Below are positions 33,473 to 42,218 of a DNA stretch of 49,337 bases, piece by piece. Under the pieces are notes generated by a model that did no database searches, was not told where the DNA came from, and worked only from the letters and a program-made list of their open reading frames with translations. Numbering within the stretch: position 1 is the stretch's first letter; each line of letters opens with the position of its first letter. This stretch comes from Aquificales bacterium (GTDB taxonomy: Bacteria; Aquificota; Aquificia; Aquificales; Aquificaceae), in assembly GCA_015487615.1 (NCBI GenBank), contig WFPJ01000077.1, positions 1 through 49,337 of the forward strand, read 5' to 3'. A program made the position numbers and the translations under genes.

Positions 33473-34068
33473 AGGATGGGATCCTGTCTTATACCGTATT
33501 TGATAACTTCATAATGAAGATGAGGTCCAGAGGTTCTCCCCGTTGACCCAACATAACCTATTATCTGACCCTTTTCAACCTTTTCTCCGTATCCCACCGC
33601 ATAATCAAGGAGGTGACCGTAAAGGGTAACAAAGCCGTAACCGTGATAAACTATTACAGTTTTACCGTAGCCTCTTACCCACCCTACATATATTACCCTT
33701 CCCGAAGATGTTACATTTACGGGCGTGCCGTAAGGCGCAGCTATATCAACACCAGTGTGAAATTCTTTAACCCTCCTGAATATTCTCCATCCGAAATCGG
33801 AAGTTATTAGACCAACAACGGGCCAGATATCCGGTTTTACCGTATCAACTATCTTGACATCTGCAAGATCTTTTATTATAGCTTCTTCTCTGTATTCTCT
33901 TTCTTTTATGATCCTTTTAATTTCATCCTCCACAGGAAGTATATCCGTTCCGTTAGCACCTGGTTTGTAGCTATATCCTCCTATACCGTAGTCATTACTG
34001 CTGTTTAATGAAAGTACGGGTAGTAGCAAAAATATAATCACCCACCTATGTTGTAGAACCCTCCTCAT
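33460..34068 (-). CDS. Secreted/membrane M23 peptidase (LytM)
   Basis: HTGVDIAAPYGTPV, GHLLDYAVGYGEKVEKGQIIGYVGSTGRTSGPHLHYEV; start at the internal Met preceding the signal peptide. Confidence 0.9.
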   Translation of the reverse strand: MRRVLQHRWVIIFLLLPVLSLNSSNDYGIGGYSYKPGANGTDILPVEDEIKRIIKEREYREEAIIKDLADVKIVDTVKPDIWPVVGLITSDFGWRIFRRVKEFHTGVDIAAPYGTPVNVTSSGRVIYVGWVRGYGKTVIVYHGYGFVTLYGHLLDYAVGYGEKVEKGQIIGYVGSTGRTSGPHLHYEVIKYGIRQDPILYLP

Positions 34069-35113
34069 CAAGATAAAAAACCTCATCACTTATTGGTTCA
34101 TTCCATCTTTTAAAGCCTGGTAATGTTTCTATTCTGTACCATGCGGATCTGTACCATATATCCCTCGGCGATTTTTTTACGGGAGCTATTTTTGCTGCCT
34201 TTGTTTTTTCATGATACTGCCAATTCATGTAATGGTTGAAATCCTTAACTATATCTGTTATAACAACACCGAAATTGTTGATAAGCTCTTGTTGAAAGTT
34301 ATGCCATCTGAATAAAGAAGAATCCCTTAATGTAAGACCGAAATATCCTGCACATCCTTCCCTTTTTAAAAGGGATATACCTCTTCCTGTAAAAGCTTTA
34401 AAGGCTGCTATGGTTTCGGGAGGATCCGTTATAAAAACATCAAAGGTACCTATCCATTCTTCTGGAAATGGATTTCTAAGATCCCAAACTATAGCCTCCG
34501 CGTTATCAATGCCGAGTTCTCTAAATACCTTCTTATCAAATTCTATAAGTCTTTCATCTATATCAAGTATAAGTACCCTTTTAGCTTTTCTTGTGAGAGC
34601 AACTGCCAGTCCAGTAAGATCATCTTCTGCTCCCATAACCATTATTTCTTTTCCTCTTAAATCACCCCTTGAGTCAAGGAACAACACCCTTGAAACTGTT
34701 GTCTCGGGAGTTACTGCACCCTGGTCGTAATCTTGTATGGGCTCCGGTCTATCCTTGGCAATTTGAACAAAAGTTCTGTAGAGCTCAATGTCATCATAAA
34801 ATGGAATGCCTCTTCCGTCGCATGCATTACATTTGTGATCTTTTACAGTATAAATTCCTTCCTCTTCAATAAGATCTTTACCCGCTTGTGTTAGTAAAAT
34901 ATTTTCCTTATCATCAATAAAAAGAATATTTTTCTCTATGAGTATCTTTACTATGCTTGAAGCGGCAGGAACTGTAAGATCAGCCCTGTCAACTATTTTC
35001 CAAAAGTCCTGTTCTTGTTGTACAGCAGATAACAATCTTTCCACATTTCTTCTGTGTATTTTTACACCGCTGTCTTCCTGAGCTTTTTTTGCCACTTCCG
35101 TGAGTATGTCCAA
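34046..35113 (-). CDS. bpsA: Branched-chain polyamine synthase (N4-bis(aminopropyl)spermidine synthase), TTG start
   Basis: MVMGAEDDLTGLAVALTRKAKRVLILDIDERLIEF, FITDPPETIAAFKAFTGRGI, ACDGRG; DUF43 architecture; GGAGG Shine-Dalgarno. Confidence 0.87.
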   Translation of the reverse strand: MDILTEVAKKAQEDSGVKIHRRNVERLLSAVQQEQDFWKIVDRADLTVPAASSIVKILIEKNILFIDDKENILLTQAGKDLIEEEGIYTVKDHKCNACDGRGIPFYDDIELYRTFVQIAKDRPEPIQDYDQGAVTPETTVSRVLFLDSRGDLRGKEIMVMGAEDDLTGLAVALTRKAKRVLILDIDERLIEFDKKVFRELGIDNAEAIVWDLRNPFPEEWIGTFDVFITDPPETIAAFKAFTGRGISLLKREGCAGYFGLTLRDSSLFRWHNFQQELINNFGVVITDIVKDFNHYMNWQYHEKTKAAKIAPVKKSPRDIWYRSAWYRIETLPGFKRWNEPISDEVFYLDEEGSTT

Positions 35114-35164
35114 CTACCGCACCTCCTTTTATAATTTTGAAAATCAGGATTTATATTATATCAG

Positions 35165-35932
35165 ATGAGGCTTGATAAGTTCTTGGTTGATAGGGGATTG
35201 GTAAAATCTAGAGAAGAGGGGCAGGCACTTATAATGATGGGGTGTGTACTTGTTAACGGAAAGGAGATAACAAAAGCGGGTTATCAGGTAAAGGGTGATG
35301 AAAATATAGAGATAAAAGAAAGGATGAAATATGTTTCAAGGGGAGGGTACAAACTTGAGAATGCCCTTGATCGCTTCCGTATTGATGTCAGCGGGATGGT
35401 TGCATTGGATGTGGGTTCTTCAACGGGAGGGTTTACCGATTGTCTTTTGCAGAGAGGAGCAAAAAAGGTTTATGCGGTTGATGTAGGTAAAGGGCAGATG
35501 GATCTTAAATTGCGTCAGGATCCAAGAGTAATTCTTTATGAAAAACTTGATGCAAGAAATATAGGCAAGGAACATGTACCGGAGAAAGTGGATATAATTA
35601 CAGTGGATGTTTCCTTTATTTCCCAATGTAAGATACTTTCCAATGTTCTTTCCTTTCTGAAAGATAGTGGAATACTTCTTTCCCTTGTAAAACCTCAGTT
35701 TGAATTATCCCCAAAACAGGTAAGAAAGGGAATAGTAAGAAGCGTAGAGGATAAGAAGGAAGCTATAAGAAAGGTGGTGGAATGCATTAAAAAGGAAGGT
35801 TTATACATAAAGGGTATCGTTAAAGCTTTTCCAAAAGGTACTAAGGGAAATGAGGAATTTTTTATCTGTGCTAAAAGTGAAAAACCTGATATAAATATAG
35901 ATAATGAAATTGGAAGGGCAGTTTATGAATAA
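35165..35932 (+). CDS. tlyA: TlyA-family rRNA 2'-O-methyltransferase
   Basis: S4 domain MRLDKFLVDRGLVKSREEGQALI; ALDVGSSTGGFTDCLLQRGAKKVYAVDVG. Confidence 0.94.
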   Translation: MRLDKFLVDRGLVKSREEGQALIMMGCVLVNGKEITKAGYQVKGDENIEIKERMKYVSRGGYKLENALDRFRIDVSGMVALDVGSSTGGFTDCLLQRGAKKVYAVDVGKGQMDLKLRQDPRVILYEKLDARNIGKEHVPEKVDIITVDVSFISQCKILSNVLSFLKDSGILLSLVKPQFELSPKQVRKGIVRSVEDKKEAIRKVVECIKKEGLYIKGIVKAFPKGTKGNEEFFICAKSEKPDINIDNEIGRAVYE

Positions 35933-36314
35933 AATGTTTGTGAATAACACATTAAGGGGAGAGGTGGGTGTTTATCCTTTAACAGCGGAGAACCTCTTCA
36001 GGATAGGTACAGCTATAGCCATGGTTTTGGAAGAGAAAGGTTATGTGGATATTACTATGTGCCTTTGCAGTATTGACTTTGCTACTCTCTCAATTGCTGT
36101 AGGATTTATGGGAGGCGGCGGTTCCGTATTTATCAACGGAAGTGCATCCTTGTGTGTTAAGGGTAAATATGATGGTGAGATATATACCCTTGAGATAGAA
36201 GGACTTTCCTATGAGGATTTTGATAAGGTGGAAAGGATACTACTTGGGAGAAATATATTAAAGAGGAAAAAGGGTAAGCATATAGGAAAAATAACCTACT
36301 GCAGGGGTCTGTAA
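35925..36314 (+). CDS. Uncharacterized protein resembling a degenerate stand-alone phosphohexomutase domain 1
   Basis: LRGEVGVYPLTAENLFRIGTAIAMVLEEKGY resembles the PGM/PMM N-terminus; the catalytic TASHNP-type Ser motif is not visible. Confidence 0.5.
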   Translation: MNKMFVNNTLRGEVGVYPLTAENLFRIGTAIAMVLEEKGYVDITMCLCSIDFATLSIAVGFMGGGGSVFINGSASLCVKGKYDGEIYTLEIEGLSYEDFDKVERILLGRNILKRKKGKHIGKITYCRGL

Positions 36315-36317
36315 ATA

Positions 36318-36566
36318 ATGGATGTTAAGAAGGAGTCTTTAGAACTGGGAAGGGAAACCATAACGCTTCTAATTGAATATGGAACACAAATTGACGATAT
36401 ATACAGAAGATTCAGGGAGTTGAGATTAAGATGCAACGAGCTTTCCTTTCAGTCCGCTCTGTTGAATGTGGAACATGCATTCTTTATGGTTGTTCAAAGT
36501 ATGAATATACTTAGGGAACAAATAAAGTTGTTAGAAATAGCAAAAGAAAGGAAGGAGGTGGAATGA
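36318..36566 (+). CDS. Small helical protein of unknown function
   Basis: 82 aa ORF tightly packed between translationally adjacent genes. Confidence 0.6.
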   Translation: MDVKKESLELGRETITLLIEYGTQIDDIYRRFRELRLRCNELSFQSALLNVEHAFFMVVQSMNILREQIKLLEIAKERKEVE

Positions 36567-38266
36567 AAGCTATTAAAGCCCTTCTTCTTGATAAGAAGGC
36601 TGAACTTTTTGAGATACTGGGTGATATTTTTAATGTAACCGGTCACAAGTTGATAGTAGCAAAGACCGAAGATCAGGCATTGGATCTTCTTAAGGCGGTT
36701 GATGTGGACATAATACTATTACCCTATGAGGATAGGGACTTTTGGGTTCACTCAAGGAAAGACCACGGTATAAAAGGAATATATCCCATGTTCATAGGAG
36801 AAAAGGAGGAGGAGCTCAGAGACATAGTTGAAATGGGTTTTTCCTACGTCAATTTCATAATGAAACCTTTTAATCCCCTTGATCTTCTCAACAGAATAGG
36901 ACATCTTTCAACCCTTGAAGAACATGAGGATCTCTCTGTCTTCGGCTTGCTTAATGTACTTATAGAGATGGAGAAACATGAAGAAACAGGATATGTGGAA
37001 CTGTCGCATAATGATGAGAAATGCATACTTTTTGTAGAGGGTGGAACCGTTAAGGAATCCACATGTGATACTGATGTTTTAAAAGGTCTGTTCGTCAAAG
37101 AGCCTGATATAACCAAGCTTCCCATTGTTGAGGACTTTGTTGCCAAGGAGCAGTTTAACTCAACAGATGATCTTATAGAAAAACTGTGGGTTGAGATGGA
37201 AGAGGTAGTTGAAGAGAAAGTGATAGAAGTAAAATTTGAGGATAGACTAAAAGAGCTTATAAGGGAAGTTGAGGAGGATGTATATTGCATACAGTTCCGC
37301 AGTGATAAGGATCTCTTGAGTAAAAATGCTTATCTTAGGGTGTTTAGAAATGGTGATACAAAGATAAACATGCTTATAAATCCGTGGCATCAGATAGTAT
37401 GGGGTGATATAAAGGCATGTATTGAACACCTCATAGGTGATATTAAATCACTGCACATAGTTATGCTCTTGACTCAAGATGTGTTTAAAAACCAGAATAT
37501 TATCAGGATAATGGAGGCTAATCCAAAGGTTACTCTTATAACCACGAGAGATATAGTGCATTCAATGAGGCTTGCGGGTATGCCAGCCTTCAAAACGAGA
37601 ACTCTTGATCTTTTTAGATATTTCAAGGTGACCCTTGCTACGGGTCATACGCTGAGTTTTATACCCGCCCCATACACGCCATATAAGGGTAACTTTGCGG
37701 TTATGGAAAGGGAGAAGGGAATACTTTATACATCAGAGATTTTCAGTTCAATGATCCCCGCATCACGCTTGTCTGATATAACAGCATTTGATCCGCATGG
37801 TATAAAAATATTCCACATGATACATATGCCCCATTCGGAAGGTGTGAAAAACTTTATAAATAGCTTAGAGGAATTACCTAAGTGGATACTACCCGCTTAT
37901 GGCAGTCTGTTGAAGGGTGAGGATGTTCAAAAGGCTGTAAATGTTTTGTCAAAGGTTAGTATGGGTATTGAACTTCCTATCATAAGGGATAAACAGGAAG
38001 CTATACTGATACTGAATGAAACCTTATCCTATATAAAAGGTAGGATAGACGGGGAGCTTTTCAGGGATATACTTTCCGAACTTGAAAGGTTTGCATTAAT
38101 AGAAAAGGGTAGGATAGTGGATGTACTGACGGAACCTTCCATCACCATTGATCAACTTTTCATATCTCTTTGTAACGTAAAATCTGTCAGTGATGAAATA
38201 ATGTACGATATACTAAACTTTATAAGTGAAAGGGAGGTTATGCTTCCCGCATTTATGTGCCTGTAG
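36563..38266 (+). CDS. Receiver-like + PATAN/DUF4388-like + degenerate flavodiiron (ODP/metallo-beta-lactamase-like) protein
   Basis: N-terminal KALLLDKKAELFEILGDIF...FIMKPFNPLDLLNRI receiver pattern; middle VELSHNDEKCILFVEGGTV; C-terminal FDP-like pattern without the HxExDH ligands. Confidence 0.6.
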   Translation: MKAIKALLLDKKAELFEILGDIFNVTGHKLIVAKTEDQALDLLKAVDVDIILLPYEDRDFWVHSRKDHGIKGIYPMFIGEKEEELRDIVEMGFSYVNFIMKPFNPLDLLNRIGHLSTLEEHEDLSVFGLLNVLIEMEKHEETGYVELSHNDEKCILFVEGGTVKESTCDTDVLKGLFVKEPDITKLPIVEDFVAKEQFNSTDDLIEKLWVEMEEVVEEKVIEVKFEDRLKELIREVEEDVYCIQFRSDKDLLSKNAYLRVFRNGDTKINMLINPWHQIVWGDIKACIEHLIGDIKSLHIVMLLTQDVFKNQNIIRIMEANPKVTLITTRDIVHSMRLAGMPAFKTRTLDLFRYFKVTLATGHTLSFIPAPYTPYKGNFAVMEREKGILYTSEIFSSMIPASRLSDITAFDPHGIKIFHMIHMPHSEGVKNFINSLEELPKWILPAYGSLLKGEDVQKAVNVLSKVSMGIELPIIRDKQEAILILNETLSYIKGRIDGELFRDILSELERFALIEKGRIVDVLTEPSITIDQLFISLCNVKSVSDEIMYDILNFISEREVMLPAFMCL

Positions 38267-39158
38267 TTTTTACTACCTCAGAAAAGTATCTTATAAGTAT
38301 CTCCTTGGGGGGTGTCTTAAGGTTTTTATCCTTTAAAGGTATTGCGTATGGTGAAATTTTTAGCTTTCTTTCTTCCTGTAAACTTAGTTTAAACCTTATT
38401 GTGGGAGAACACACCGTTCCTCCCCTTCTTCTGCCGACCGGTGAGCTTTCACCCACGAAGAAGCCGAGCATTTTCAAAGCTTTCCTGACACACAGAGCGG
38501 ATGTATATGATACCCATACTCCGTCTTCTTTGAGTTTACTTGTTATCTCGCGCAGTAAATCAATGGTCCACATCTCTGGATTTCTGAAAGGTGAAAAGGG
38601 GTCGTGGAAAATAGCATCAGCCTTATCTTTTATAGAATCTATTGTGTTTCTTATATCCCCCTCTATAAGTTCTATAAGTATCCCTTGCCTTTCCAATGCA
38701 TCCCTATTCTTCCATACCTTATTATGAAGATTTCCGTATGGTTCGGGCATGGGCGGTAATTTAGAGGGAAAGGTTTTGTCAAGTCCGTATATCTTAATTT
38801 CTATCGTGGGGTTAATGTTTTTTAGATGATGTATAGCTACCACGCTGTTATATCCCAATCCGAAGCCTATGTCTATTATAATTATCTTCTTGCTTTTCTT
38901 TGCTTTATCAATAAGCCCAGAGGGTAGAAGGAATTTTTCATAGCATTCCCTTACCGCACCCGCATATACACTGTGGTATGGTTCTCCGTATTCCTTGCTT
39001 ATAAGCGTGAAGGAGCCGTCCCTTGTTTTTATTATTTCCCCCTCCGCCTTTATTGAGGGTTTGTACCATCTATTAAGTTCCTTTTCTACCCTTAGGGCTT
39101 CTTCCTCAGAAAGTTTAATACCGAATTTTTCCGCAACTCCTCTTATATACTCTACCAT
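38253..39158 (-). CDS. mnmD: tRNA U34 methyltransferase MnmD (MnmC2/DUF752) without fused oxidase
   Basis: SVYAGAVRECYEKFLLPSGL, IIDIGFGLGYNSVVA, IFHDPFSPFRNPEMWTIDLL. Confidence 0.85.
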   Translation of the reverse strand: MVEYIRGVAEKFGIKLSEEEALRVEKELNRWYKPSIKAEGEIIKTRDGSFTLISKEYGEPYHSVYAGAVRECYEKFLLPSGLIDKAKKSKKIIIIDIGFGLGYNSVVAIHHLKNINPTIEIKIYGLDKTFPSKLPPMPEPYGNLHNKVWKNRDALERQGILIELIEGDIRNTIDSIKDKADAIFHDPFSPFRNPEMWTIDLLREITSKLKEDGVWVSYTSALCVRKALKMLGFFVGESSPVGRRRGGTVCSPTIRFKLSLQEERKLKISPYAIPLKDKNLKTPPKEILIRYFSEVVKTTGT

Positions 39159-39835
39159 ATAAAGTGTTTGCCTATTCTGTCAAACCTAGGATTTAATATT
39201 GCATAGAATATTTGTCGGAAGGCTGTAAACGGTGTAACATCGGTGGTTCTTATAGGGGGTACCTTGCCAGAGAAGTAAATCACAAAGGCTTTTCCCACTA
39301 TTTTATCCCTGGGCAGGAATCCCCAGTATCTGCTATCTTCACTGTTATCCCTGTTGTCTCCCATAACAAAGTATGCGTTTTCTGGAATCTTAGTAGGAGG
39401 AAGGTTAATACGAGGTACCAAGGGATCTTTGTAAAGTGCTATTAGATGTTTAACACCGTTAGGGAGAGTTTCCTCGTATATGAGCCTTTCGTGACCTCCG
39501 TCTTTATCTCTGCCAACAAGTTTGAGCGGTAGTTCCTTGCCGTTTATGAAAACCCTGTGACCCCTTATTTCTATCGTGTCACCGGGCATTCCTATTATCC
39601 TCTTTATGAAGTCTATATCTGGATTTAAGGGCCATTTGAACACAACAATGTCTCCCCTCTTCGGTTCTGTAAATCTGTAAACCAATTTATTAACCAATAT
39701 GAAATCTCCCACGAGTAAGGTGGGTTTCATGGAACCTGAAGGTATGTTGAAGGCTTGAACAAAGAAAGTCCTTATTACCAAGAAGACTGCAATAATTATA
39801 GCAAATTCAATTATCCACTTCCTTGTCTTATCCAT
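39152..39835 (-). CDS. lepB: Signal peptidase I
   Basis: FNIPSGSMKPTLLVGDFILVNKLVYR, FVMGDNRDNSEDSRYWGFLPR. Confidence 0.95.
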   Translation of the reverse strand: MDKTRKWIIEFAIIIAVFLVIRTFFVQAFNIPSGSMKPTLLVGDFILVNKLVYRFTEPKRGDIVVFKWPLNPDIDFIKRIIGMPGDTIEIRGHRVFINGKELPLKLVGRDKDGGHERLIYEETLPNGVKHLIALYKDPLVPRINLPPTKIPENAYFVMGDNRDNSEDSRYWGFLPRDKIVGKAFVIYFSGKVPPIRTTDVTPFTAFRQIFYAILNPRFDRIGKHFIW

Positions 39836-40872
39836 TAGACATTCACCCCCTCATATTTAGCCCTTAATTGTCCGCATGCCCCGAAGACTTTCTGCCCCTT
39901 GCTAAATCTTATAAAGCATGATATTCCGTTTTCCCAAAGTATTTTTTGGAAATTTATTATATTTTCAGGTTCCGGTCTTTTGTAAGGAAGGGTGGGGTAA
40001 GGGTTATAAGGTATTATGTTGACTTTAAACCTTTTTTTGTACCTTCCTATTAACTTTACCAATTCAAGAGCGTCTTCAGGTGAATCATTTATATCCTTTA
40101 TAAGTACATACTCAAGGGTTATCCTTCTATATGGCTTCAGAGGATATTCTTTTAGAAGATTCATAAGTTGCCTAAGCTTATTAGTTTTGCATATAGGCAT
40201 CAATGTTTCCCTTTTTTCTTGAGAGGGGGCATTTATTGAAACCGCAAGATTCACTTCAGACATTACTGGATCGTGAGCCATTCTCCTTAGCTGGTATATT
40301 ATACCGCTTGTGGATATGGTTACCCTCCTCTTTGATAGGTCAAATCCCCAAGGCATGGTAAGTATTTCAACCGCTTTCCTAACATTTTCATAGTTGGCAA
40401 GTGGTTCACCCATACCCATAAATACAACATTCCTTACCTTAACACCGGATATCTTTTGAACTTGGAGAAGCTGGTCCACTATCTCCTCTGTTCTAAGGTT
40501 TCTTTTAAGACCGTCAATAGCGGTGGCACAAAAGGTGCACCCGATAGCACAGCCTACTTGTGAAGAAACGCAGAGGGTATAGTGATCCCTTTCTTTTATA
40601 AGTACAGTTTCTACAATATAGCCGTCCTCTGTCTTAAAAAGAAACTTCTCAGAATCGGAAGAAGTAACCCTCTTTATAAAGTTAAGGGTGTTTATCTTAA
40701 AGTTTTTCTTCAAATACTTACGAAAATCTTTGGGAAGATCCGTCATTGCTTCAAAATCCGTAATTCCCTTTTTGTATATCCATTTAAGGATTTGATCCAC
40801 CCTGTATCTTTCAAATCCTCTGTTAACAAATAAGTCAATCAGTTCATCTTTTGTATAGGATGTAATGACCAT
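39835..40872 (-). CDS. rlmN: 23S rRNA A2503 methyltransferase
   Basis: VSSQVGCAIGCTFCATAIDGLKRNL radical SAM motif, FMGMGEPLANYENV. Confidence 0.95.
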   Translation of the reverse strand: MVITSYTKDELIDLFVNRGFERYRVDQILKWIYKKGITDFEAMTDLPKDFRKYLKKNFKINTLNFIKRVTSSDSEKFLFKTEDGYIVETVLIKERDHYTLCVSSQVGCAIGCTFCATAIDGLKRNLRTEEIVDQLLQVQKISGVKVRNVVFMGMGEPLANYENVRKAVEILTMPWGFDLSKRRVTISTSGIIYQLRRMAHDPVMSEVNLAVSINAPSQEKRETLMPICKTNKLRQLMNLLKEYPLKPYRRITLEYVLIKDINDSPEDALELVKLIGRYKKRFKVNIIPYNPYPTLPYKRPEPENIINFQKILWENGISCFIRFSKGQKVFGACGQLRAKYEGVNV

Positions 40873-40887
40873 AGCAAATATAATATA

Positions 40888-41232
40888 TCACTCAAAGTAT
40901 TCCGCACCACAATTTTCCGTTTCCCACACTACAACCTTTTTAAGGGATGGGAATTTTACCTTCACCTTCTCATAAATCCACTTTGCTACATTTTCTGCAC
41001 TCGGTGAAAAGTCAAATATATCATTTAGGTGTTTGTAATCGGGGAGAATGTCTTTTAAAAATCTGTCAACTTCCAAGAAGTCAATGCCCATTCCGCCTTT
41101 GTCAACCTTATCAGCTTCTATGTATAGCTCTACCATCCAGGTGTGTCCGTGAAGAGGTTCAGGTTTGCCGTGGTAGTCTGTGAGAAAGTGGGAAGCGTTA
41201 AATTTCCTTTTTACTCTTATAATCCAAGCCAT
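40888..41232 (-). CDS. queD: 6-carboxytetrahydropterin synthase family protein
   Basis: FNASHFLTDYHGKPEPLHGHTW zinc site, VVVWETENCGAEY. Confidence 0.9.
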   Translation of the reverse strand: MAWIIRVKRKFNASHFLTDYHGKPEPLHGHTWMVELYIEADKVDKGGMGIDFLEVDRFLKDILPDYKHLNDIFDFSPSAENVAKWIYEKVKVKFPSLKKVVVWETENCGAEYFE

Positions 41233-41974
41233 GCCTTTCCGCCTCCTTTATTATCCTTTTAACTTTATACATCCTTTCGTCCGCTTTCTTTAATAGCGTT
41301 TCAAGATCTTTACCGTCCTTAGGAAAGCATGCGTATCCAGTACTCAGAGTTATTTTAATACCTTCCTTTTCAAAAAATACCTTATTCTGTAGTCTGTAAA
41401 TTATGTTAAGTACATTGACGCATGGATCATCTGGTATAAATACAAGAAACTCATCACCTCCCCATCTTCCTACTATATCGTTATGCCTGAGGGAATCCTT
41501 TATCTTGTTTGCTATAATTGAAAGCACCGCATCTCCTGTAACATGCCCAAACTTATCATTTATAAGTTTAAAATTATTTAGATCTATTAGAATTATACTG
41601 AAAACATGATCAAGTTTTATAGCTTTTTCAATTTTATCTTTAAGTAATTCTTCTAAAAACACCCTATTATAAACGCCTGTAAGAGAATCATAGATTGCTA
41701 TTTTTTCAAGTCTTTTCATTGAAAGTATTAATTTTACAAGACGAATGAAGGAATAAAATATAATAAACAAACCAACAAAGGTTAAAGTAAGGGATAGATA
41801 AGGCTTTTCAATCACAAGTATAAATAATCTGGAAAAAAAGAGAAAAAGAAGACCTGTTAATAGTATTAAAAGATATCTTCTGAAATCTTTATTTAGAATA
41901 ATTATTACTGTTGCAGTTATTGTGAATATTATGAAAATGAATAGTTCTAAAATGAATATGTTTTCGGAAGTCAC
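41198..41974 (-). CDS. Membrane diguanylate cyclase (GGDEF)
   Basis: TM N-terminus; DSLTGVYNRVFLE, RWGGDEFLVFIP. Confidence 0.93.
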   Translation of the reverse strand: MTSENIFILELFIFIIFTITATVIIILNKDFRRYLLILLTGLLFLFFSRLFILVIEKPYLSLTLTFVGLFIIFYSFIRLVKLILSMKRLEKIAIYDSLTGVYNRVFLEELLKDKIEKAIKLDHVFSIILIDLNNFKLINDKFGHVTGDAVLSIIANKIKDSLRHNDIVGRWGGDEFLVFIPDDPCVNVLNIIYRLQNKVFFEKEGIKITLSTGYACFPKDGKDLETLLKKADERMYKVKRIIKEAERHGLDYKSKKEI

Positions 41975-41999
41975 TACAAAACCTCTTAACTCTTATATC

Positions 42000-42218
42000 T
42001 CAGCCTATAATTTCCTTAGCTTTTTTAAGGCACGAGTGTACTGCAAACATAAGTCCATGATTGTCCCATCTGTCAAATTTTTCAATAATCTGTTTTTCTC
42101 CGTTTTTAATCCTTATGTATATATAGTTGAGGGCTTCCCTTACTAAAGGAGTATCGCCGAGTTCTCTAATAATTCTATCTCTAACTTCCGGTGGTAAAGG
42201 TATTTCCTCCACTCTCAA
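42000..42218 (-). CDS. Small conserved-looking protein of unknown function
   Basis: 72 aa ORF, acidic/helical, packed between genes on the same strand. Confidence 0.5.
   Translation of the reverse strand: MRVEEIPLPPEVRDRIIRELGDTPLVREALNYIYIRIKNGEKQIIEKFDRWDNHGLMFAVHSCLKKAKEIIG

Noticed and set aside
36844-37290. 148-aa Ser-rich minus-strand ORF
   Set aside because: Shadow ORF; Ser/Thr richness is typical of the antisense of Glu/Lys-rich coding sequence.
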